Source: DATLBY01 sp035526665
GTDB taxonomy: Bacteria; Acidobacteriota; Terriglobia; Bryobacterales; Bryobacteraceae
Assembly (NCBI GenBank): GCA_035526665.1
Contig: DATLBY010000435.1
Location: forward strand, 1 to 19,628
Direction: 5' to 3'
Length of the DNA: 19,628 nt
Shown here: positions 14,461 through 19,628 of the stretch, in pieces
How positions within the stretch are numbered: the first letter of the stretch is position 1
Layout: every line of letters begins with the position of its first letter
The notes under the pieces: generated by a model
The model's input: only the letters and a program-made list of their open reading frames with translations
Told to the model about the DNA's origin: nothing
Database searches by the model: none
Translations under genes and position numbers: made by a program

Positions 14461-15393
14461 GTGGTGGAGCAGCTAGAGCCTCTCGTAGTGATCGCCGGCC
14501 CGACAGGCTCCGGCAAAAGCCATTTGGCGTTGTCGCTCGCCGAGGATTTCGTGGGCGAGATAGTCAACTGCGATTCCGTACAGGTATACCGCCATCTGGA
14601 TATCGGGACCGCGAAGCTGCCCACCGCCGCGCGCCGCGGGATTCCGCATCACCTCATGGACATCATCGACCCGGATGCGATCTTCACGGCCGGGGATTAT
14701 GCCCGGGCTGCGCGGAACACGCTGCGGGAGATCTCCGGCCGGGGCCGGCTTCCCATCGTGGTGGGCGGCACCGGGTTCTATTTGCGTGCTCTGTTGCATG
14801 GGCTGTTCGAAGGTCCAATCCGGGACAACGCTCTCCGGGCGAAACTAGCGGACCGCAAGACACCCCTTCATCGCATTCTGAAACGCCTGGACCCTGCCGC
14901 CGCCGCGCGCATTCATGCAAATGACACCCAAAAGCTAATCCGTGCGATTGAGGTCTGCCTCGTGACGAGACGGCCCATGACGTCCCTGCATCGCGAAGGC
15001 TCCACGCCGCTCTCCGGCTACTCAGCCGTTCTCATTGGCCTGGATCCGCCGCGGGATCTACTCTACCGGCGTTTGAACGAACGATGCGCGGAAATGTTCG
15101 CAGGCGGCCTTGTTAATGAGGTAGAGGCTATCCTCGCCATGCCATTCTCCCAGGATGCGAAGGCTCTCGAATCGATCGGTTACCGCCAGGCGGTTGGGGT
15201 TCTCGCTGGACAAATGAGCGTTGAGGAAGCCATCGAGAATACGCAGCAAAGCACCCGTCAATATGCGAAGCGGCAGCTTACCTGGTTTCGGCGGGAGGCC
15301 GGCGTCCACTGGATACCCGGATTCGGAGATGCGGCGGAAACATACCATGCGGCAAAAGAGCTGGTGCAAAGTGCGTTCTCCCGCGCACGGTAA
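14461..15393 (+). CDS. miaA: tRNA dimethylallyltransferase (MiaA)
   Basis: The 310-residue enzyme transfers a dimethylallyl group from dimethylallyl diphosphate to A37 of tRNAs that read codons starting with U. Visible motifs: P-loop GPTGSGKS (13-20), NCDSVQVYR (36-44) with the catalytic Asp38, VGGTGFYLRAL (101-111), and the C-terminal signature QSTRQYAKRQLTWFRR (about 263-278). Length is normal for the family. The start is one of two tandem GTG codons (14461 or 14464), neither with a recognisable ribosome site. It is the first gene of a forward cluster with an exported TPR protein, a PP2C phosphatase and thiD. These share no obvious pathway with it, so the cluster looks like housekeeping packing rather than one function. 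Assignment is secure; the exact start is not. Confidence 0.97.
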   Translation: MVEQLEPLVVIAGPTGSGKSHLALSLAEDFVGEIVNCDSVQVYRHLDIGTAKLPTAARRGIPHHLMDIIDPDAIFTAGDYARAARNTLREISGRGRLPIVVGGTGFYLRALLHGLFEGPIRDNALRAKLADRKTPLHRILKRLDPAAAARIHANDTQKLIRAIEVCLVTRRPMTSLHREGSTPLSGYSAVLIGLDPPRDLLYRRLNERCAEMFAGGLVNEVEAILAMPFSQDAKALESIGYRQAVGVLAGQMSVEEAIENTQQSTRQYAKRQLTWFRREAGVHWIPGFGDAAETYHAAKELVQSAFSRAR

Positions 15394-15402
15394 AATCAAG
15401 AG

Positions 15403-16587
15403 ATGAAAAAGTGGGGTGTCTTGCCGTGCTGCCTGTTGGCGGCCGCATTGGCTGCGCGCGGAGAGACGTTCCTGGTCCTGCCGTTTTTCAACGCTTCCAA
15501 ATCGCCGAATTTGGACTGGGTGGGGGAGAGTCTTTCGGAAACGGTGCGGGAGGCCCTGGCGGCGCAGGGCGGGATTGCGCTGGACCGCGACGAACGTCTG
15601 GAAGCATACCGGCGGCTGTCGCTGCGGCCGGCATCACTGCTGACGAAAGCATCCGTGATTCGCGTGGGCGAAGCCCTGGATGCCGACACGGTCGTGTTTG
15701 GTTCCTTTGAACTGGTTCCCGCTCCGAACTTGCCCAAGAGCCGCGGGTCGCTCCGCGTGACCGCACAAATCCTGGACCTGAGAAAGCTCTTGCGGGGACC
15801 GGAATTCGTGGAGCTCGGCGCCCTGGAAGATCTTGCCATGCTGCAAAACCGCCTTGCCTGGCGGACTCTTCAGTTAGTCATGCCAAAGAGCGCTCCCTCG
15901 GAAGAGGAGTTCAAAAAGCGGCAGGGGACAGTGCGCGTGGAAGCGATTGAATATCACGTCCGCGGCCTGCTGGCTGTCTCCGCGGAACAAAAATCGAAGC
16001 TCTTTGGCCAGGCGGTACGCATTGAACCCCGTTATTCACAGGCTAACTTTCAGCTGGGCAAACTGCAGTGGGAAAAGAAAGCTTACAAAGCAGCGGCCGA
16101 TTACCTGGCAAAGGTGGCCTCCTCCGACGTACACTTTCGCGAGGCAAATTTTATTCTGGGGCTCTGCCGCTATCGGCTGGGGGAATTTGGCGGCGCCCAG
16201 GACGCCTTTCAGTTGGTTGCCGCCTCGGTGCCCCTGAATGAAGTCCTGAATAATCTCGGCGCGGCTCAATCCCGCCGGAACAACCCGGAGGCGCTGGCGA
16301 ACTTTCGCCGCGCGCTGGAGGGCGACTCGGCGGATCCGGATTATCAATTCAACGTCGGTTACGCCTTGTTTAAGCAGGGAAAGCTGGACGATGCCGCCGA
16401 CCGCTTCCGGGCCGTCCTCGATCGCGACCCGGAGGATTCCGAAGCCATCACCATGCTCGGCCGCTGCTTGAAGAAGACGCCTATGCGGGCCTCGGAGCTG
16501 CGCGGCGAAGGTTTTGAGCGCTTGAAAGAGAACTACGAGGAGAGCGTCTATCTACAGTTGAAAGCGATGCTGGAACCGAAACGCTAG
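15403..16587 (+). CDS. Exported TolB-N/FlgO-like domain protein with TPR repeats
   Basis: The 394-residue protein has a signal peptide (residues 1-20, cut near ARG/ET). A first domain (about 22-150) starts with the beta strand FLVLPFFNAS and continues LDWVGESLSETVREAL. This is the pattern of the TolB-N/FlgO/CsgG-like fold seen in periplasmic and outer-membrane-associated proteins. Residues about 180-390 are TPR helices, for example YSQANFQLGKLQWEKK and YQFNVGYALFKQGK. It probably acts as a periplasmic scaffold; no catalytic residues are evident. It starts nine bases after miaA with only a poor ribosome site (AAGAG touching the ATG), so it may depend on translation of miaA. The N-terminal domain assignment is by pattern and moderately sure. 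The TPR part is sure. Confidence 0.82.
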   Translation: MKKWGVLPCCLLAAALAARGETFLVLPFFNASKSPNLDWVGESLSETVREALAAQGGIALDRDERLEAYRRLSLRPASLLTKASVIRVGEALDADTVVFGSFELVPAPNLPKSRGSLRVTAQILDLRKLLRGPEFVELGALEDLAMLQNRLAWRTLQLVMPKSAPSEEEFKKRQGTVRVEAIEYHVRGLLAVSAEQKSKLFGQAVRIEPRYSQANFQLGKLQWEKKAYKAAADYLAKVASSDVHFREANFILGLCRYRLGEFGGAQDAFQLVAASVPLNEVLNNLGAAQSRRNNPEALANFRRALEGDSADPDYQFNVGYALFKQGKLDDAADRFRAVLDRDPEDSEAITMLGRCLKKTPMRASELRGEGFERLKENYEESVYLQLKAMLEPKR

Positions 16588-16592
16588 AAGGC

Positions 16593-16598
16593 TATAAT
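16593..16598 (+). promoter_or_regulatory. Consensus -10 hexamer ahead of the PP2C gene
   Basis: A perfect TATAAT lies in the 21-base gap before ATG 16609, with CTGGAA (16570-16575) as a weak -35 at 17 bases. The predicted transcript start near 16605 would leave a leader of only about four bases. No Shine-Dalgarno sequence is correctly placed. This suggests an internal promoter and near-leaderless translation for the phosphatase and thiD. Confidence 0.35.
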
Positions 16599-16608
16599 CG
16601 AAAAGTTC

Positions 16609-17328
16609 ATGCTTGAAGCTTTCGGGCTCTCCGATCCCGGCTGTGTCCGATCCAATAACGAAGACTATTACGTGCTGGCGAGCCCGCTCGATCTGTTCAT
16701 CGTGGCCGACGGGATGGGCGGCGCGCTGGCCGGCGAGCATGCCTCGAAGCTCGCGGGCGATACCGTCGCGGAGCACATCTGGCAGGCCGGGCAGACCAAT
16801 GGGGAGACCCTCCTGAATGCCTTTCGCGAGGCCAATCGCCGGGTGCTGGCGGAAGCCGAAACCGATGCCGCGTTTCAGGGAATGGGCACCACGCTGGTTG
16901 CCGGCTGGAAGGTGGGAGCCGAATTATTGGTTGCCAGCGTCGGCGATAGCCGCGCCTACGTTTACCAGGACGACGAACTGCACGTCATTACCGAAGATCA
17001 GACCTGGGTGAACGAGGTAGGCAGAAAACTGGGCATCTCAGAGGAGGCGCTGCGGGCTCATCCCATGCGGCACGTACTCACGATGGCCATCGGCGTCAGC
17101 GACACGCTCCGGATTCACTCCTATGCTGTGCCTTTGAAAGACAACGCTCTGTTTCTGTTTTGTAGCGATGGCTTGCACGGTGTTCTTGACTCCGGCACGA
17201 TTGCGGACGCGCTGGCCGAGGATGGCTCGCTCGATAGTAAGTGCCACAAGCTCATCGAAGCGGCCAGGCAGGCAGGCGGGCCGGACAACATCACCGCCGT
17301 TCTCGTGCGGTCCCAAAACGGCGCCTAA
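16609..17328 (+). CDS. PP2C-family Ser/Thr protein phosphatase
   Basis: The 239-residue cytoplasmic metal-dependent phosphatase is of the PrpC/Stp1 size class and removes phosphate from Ser/Thr (sometimes Tyr). The eleven-motif pattern is complete: GCVRSNNED (11-19), ADGMGG (33-38, metal ligand D34), GMGTTLV (91-97), VGDSRAYVY (111-119), CSDGL (185-189, D187), and GGPDNIT (223-229, D226). It has no extra sensory domain or membrane helix. In most bacteria such a gene sits next to a Hanks-type kinase. None is present here, so its partner kinases must be elsewhere. It should not reach the exported kinase-like proteins, since it lacks a signal peptide. It starts 21 bases after the TPR gene and ends 14 bases before thiD. 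Confidence 0.95.
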   Translation: MLEAFGLSDPGCVRSNNEDYYVLASPLDLFIVADGMGGALAGEHASKLAGDTVAEHIWQAGQTNGETLLNAFREANRRVLAEAETDAAFQGMGTTLVAGWKVGAELLVASVGDSRAYVYQDDELHVITEDQTWVNEVGRKLGISEEALRAHPMRHVLTMAIGVSDTLRIHSYAVPLKDNALFLFCSDGLHGVLDSGTIADALAEDGSLDSKCHKLIEAARQAGGPDNITAVLVRSQNGA

Positions 17329-17342
17329 CGGTGGAGCGCGGC

Positions 17343-18116
17343 ATGCAGGCTGTTGCCCTAACCATCGCGGGTTCCGACCCAAGCGGAGGCGCCGGACTGC
17401 AGGCGGACCTCAAAACATTTCACCGGTTTGGAGTTTACGGCGAAGCCGTTGTCACACTGCTCACCGTGCAGAACTCACAACGTTTGGATCGCGTGGAATG
17501 CGTGAGCCCGGAGATGGTGATTGCGCAACTCCGGGCCGTGCTGGAGGACATACCACCCCATGCCGCAAAACTGGGAGCGCTCGGTTCCGCGGAGACCATC
17601 CGGGCCATTGCCCGGGAGGCGCGCGGCTTTCGTTTTCCTCTCGTGATCGACCCGGTCATGATCAGCAAACATGGCACACTTTTGATTCACGAGGATGCGG
17701 TCGAGGCGCTCCGGGGCGAATTGCTGGCATCCGCGTTTCTCCTCACGCCGAATCTTCAGGAGGCTGAGGCGCTCACTGGACTTCAGGTTCGGGATCTACC
17801 CGCTATGCGCCAGGCGGCGGAGCGGCTGCGAGATCTTGGCGCCAAGCACGTTCTGGTGAAGGGCGGGCATTTACCCGGCAGTCCGATAGACCTGCTCCTG
17901 GCCTCAGGAATGGCGTACGAAATTCCCGGTGAGCGGGTAGAGACACGCCATACCCATGGGACCGGCTGTACATATTCGGCCGCCATCACGGCCGAACTGG
18001 CGAAAGGAACGGAATTGGTCGACGCAGTCCATTTGGCGAAGGCATTCATCACCCGGGCCATCCGCACCAACCCCGGCCTGGGCCGCGGCGCGGGGCCTCT
18101 CAACCATCAGGCCTGA
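17343..18116 (+). CDS. thiD: Hydroxymethylpyrimidine/phosphomethylpyrimidine kinase (ThiD)
   Basis: This 257-residue ribokinase-fold enzyme phosphorylates HMP and HMP-P to HMP-PP for thiamine biosynthesis. Motifs: AGSDPSGGAG (9-18, pyrimidine binding), DPVM (103-106), TPN (135-137), KGGH (173-176), and the C-terminal HGTGCTYSAAI (205-215) with the nucleophilic-position Cys209 typical of ThiD. The frame is open upstream to 17241, overlapping the PP2C gene, but ATG 17343 begins the conserved protein and has GGAG six bases upstream (17333-17336). No TPP riboswitch precedes it, and no other thi gene is in the window. It is the last gene of the forward cluster, and its stop lies seven bases from the stop of the opposing glycosyltransferase gene. 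Confidence 0.95.
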   Translation: MQAVALTIAGSDPSGGAGLQADLKTFHRFGVYGEAVVTLLTVQNSQRLDRVECVSPEMVIAQLRAVLEDIPPHAAKLGALGSAETIRAIAREARGFRFPLVIDPVMISKHGTLLIHEDAVEALRGELLASAFLLTPNLQEAEALTGLQVRDLPAMRQAAERLRDLGAKHVLVKGGHLPGSPIDLLLASGMAYEIPGERVETRHTHGTGCTYSAAITAELAKGTELVDAVHLAKAFITRAIRTNPGLGRGAGPLNHQA

Positions 18117-18123
18117 CACGGCG

Positions 18124-19628
18124 CTACATCCCGCAGGTCCACTTCGTCGCCTGCTTCTCCACAGTCTGTCTCGAGAGCAGGAGCGTTCGGTCGTTGGCCA
18201 GGCGCCTCTGCTCGTGGTTCGAGGCGGGAACGAGTTCGGAGGGCACGTAAAAATCGGACTCGGGATGGCTGCGGATGAGGGCCGCCACCTGCTCTCCATT
18301 ACTTGCGAGAATCACCGTGGCAAGCGGCTCCGCCGTATTGTAGCCCCAGTCATGCAGCCGCTTTGTGAATAGTGGAGCCCATTTCGTCATTTCGTGGAAC
18401 TCGCCGGCCGAAACTGTGATGCCGAGATGCCGGAAGTCGAGCACCCGGTTGTACGATGGCTGTTTCGTTTCCAGGTAGACATACCGGACGCGGCTCAACG
18501 GCAGCACCGACGCGTAGAACTCGTCGTCCGGAGCTACAATCAGCAGCTCCTTGGAGCGGCTTTGTTGGCAGTATTCGCGGAGCGGCGGCGCCGAGGACAG
18601 TGTAGTTCCCTGTTTAAAGGGGACTCCACGCCAGACGAGAATGGCGGGAATCAGGACGAAAGAGACGGGCCGCCATTTCAATACCGGAGCCGCCCAGAGA
18701 CACAGCGCCGGAATGAGAGGCAGGAGGTAGGAGGCATTGCGGTAGCGGAACCCCAGAATCGCTAAGCCCATGGCCGTCATCCACGCGATCAGGACCACGC
18801 GATCATGCCCCTTTCGCTTCCACCACAAGGGAAGGGCCGCAATCGCCGCGCATAGCAAAGGCAGGTCCAGCAGCGCCAGCCGACGCAGATAGAATTCGAG
18901 CTGTCCTTCGCTGGTGGTTTGCGGCGGCGAGCCAAGCCCGAAGCTCAGATTCTCCAGCAGTACGAACTCGGCCCAGAACCATCGGGGATGGGCCATCAAC
19001 TGGTACACATACCAGGGCAGCGCTAGCGCCGCCGCAAGTCCCACCACCTGCGCTATCCGCATCATGCGGGGTCTTTCTGATGCCGAAAACCACACTCCGG
19101 CGCAGATCATCAGAGGCACCGTGCCGGCGATCCCCTTGGTCAGGAGCGCCCCGGCGATAGCAAACGCAAGGCCCAGGAACACACGGGGGGTGCGCAGCTG
19201 CGAGTCGACGAAAAGACACAGGGCTGCCGCCGTGATACAGCAGGTAAGCAGCATATCCGTCAGATTCAGGGAACCGAGCGTGTACCACAAGTACGTACTG
19301 CCCAGCAGCAGAAAGGCACCTATGCCCGCCACCAGGCCTTCCATTCGCACCGCCCACCAGAATACGAGGGCAGCGACGGCCGCGCCGCTCACGACAGACG
19401 GGATTCGCAGCGTCAGTGGACTGATTCCGAAGAGGCGCCCAGCGGACGCCGATAGCCAGTACAGCAGCGGCGGTTTGTAGAATGCAAAGCGGCCCATGAA
19501 TTTGGGTGTCAGCCAGCCGCCCTGGGTGGCCATCCGGATGGAAGTATGGGTATAGACGGCCTCATCCTGAGCGGCGATCCGCGCCACTGGATCGATGTAT
19601 CCGCTCGCGATGCCGGTTGAGTCAGCCT
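18124..19628 (-). CDS. ArnT/PMT-type membrane glycosyltransferase (5' end beyond the window)
   Basis: At least 500 residues are encoded. The frame stays open from an internal GTG at 19587 to the window edge, and the extra residues (GYIDPVARIAAQDEAVY) fit the family, so the true start lies outside. QDEAVY carries the acidic Asp-Glu pair expected in the first outer loop of ArnT/PMT (GT-C) enzymes. GGWLTPKFMGRFAFYKPPL then matches the conserved W..P...G...F.KPPL segment. About ten membrane helices follow, up to roughly residue 320 of the internal numbering, then a soluble C-terminal domain. The family moves sugars from polyprenyl-phosphate carriers to lipid A or proteins at the outer face of the inner membrane. 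The acceptor here is unknown. Many related genes are annotated only as glycosyltransferase family 39. Confidence 0.88.
   Translation of the reverse strand, partial: ADSTGIASGYIDPVARIAAQDEAVYTHTSIRMATQGGWLTPKFMGRFAFYKPPLLYWLSASAGRLFGISPLTLRIPSVVSGAAVAALVFWWAVRMEGLVAGIGAFLLLGSTYLWYTLGSLNLTDMLLTCCITAAALCLFVDSQLRTPRVFLGLAFAIAGALLTKGIAGTVPLMICAGVWFSASERPRMMRIAQVVGLAAALALPWYVYQLMAHPRWFWAEFVLLENLSFGLGSPPQTTSEGQLEFYLRRLALLDLPLLCAAIAALPLWWKRKGHDRVVLIAWMTAMGLAILGFRYRNASYLLPLIPALCLWAAPVLKWRPVSFVLIPAILVWRGVPFKQGTTLSSAPPLREYCQQSRSKELLIVAPDDEFYASVLPLSRVRYVYLETKQPSYNRVLDFRHLGITVSAGEFHEMTKWAPLFTKRLHDWGYNTAEPLATVILASNGEQVAALIRSHPESDFYVPSELVPASNHEQRRLANDRTLLLSRQTVEKQATKWTCGM

Noticed and set aside
17241..17342. 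N-terminal extension of thiD
   Set aside because: The 34 extra codons overlap the PP2C gene and are Arg/His-rich and unlike ThiD. The conserved protein begins at ATG 17343, which has its own GGAG.
1..19628. tRNA, rRNA, CRISPR, insertion sequence, prophage or riboswitch
   Set aside because: I looked for these and saw no supporting structure, repeats, transposase or integrase frames. No TPP-type leader precedes thiD.

Overview
The window looks like chromosomal DNA of a Gram-negative, moderately GC-rich bacterium, most likely an Acidobacteriota member of the Solibacteres/Bryobacterales type. This is inferred from gene content recalled from that phylum: DUF2934, a nucleotide-transporter/HEAT fusion, exported TPR proteins, and exported kinase-like proteins beside an outer-membrane barrel. 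It is not the result of a search. There is no rRNA, tRNA, CRISPR array, insertion sequence or phage gene. Genes are packed tightly, often overlapping, and convergent pairs are separated by only 5 to 14 bases.

Layout. (1) 83-421 (-): a small DUF2934 gene interrupted by an in-frame TAG. It is divergent from a DoxX-family membrane protein at 558-1007 (+). (2) 1022-5621 (-): a four-gene signalling and transport operon. In transcription order it holds an ADP/ATP-translocase-like (NTT) MFS transporter with a HEAT-repeat tail, a stand-alone cNMP-binding-fold protein, a soluble histidine kinase and a single-domain response regulator. A membrane histidine kinase (5753-7156, +) diverges from its promoter. 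(3) 7162-14319 (-): a five-gene operon for exported proteins. In transcription order it holds a TPR protein, a Fam20/HipA/PI-kinase-like protein, a BamA/TamA-type barrel without POTRA domains, a second and larger kinase-like protein, and a purple-acid-phosphatase-like enzyme. (4) 14461-18116 (+): miaA, an exported TPR protein, a PP2C phosphatase and thiD, with gaps of 9 to 21 bases. (5) 18124 to the window edge (-): an ArnT/PMT-type glycosyltransferase cut off at its 5' end.

The best candidate for an undescribed system is block 3. Two proteins carry kinase-like catalytic motifs behind probable signal peptides. They are translationally linked to an outer-membrane barrel and an exported metallophosphatase. 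The arrangement suggests phosphoryl transfer and removal in the periplasm or at the cell surface. Kinase activity and export are inferred from motifs and are unproven. The second point of interest is block 2, where a transporter, a degenerate cyclic-nucleotide-type sensor and two-component proteins form one transcription unit.
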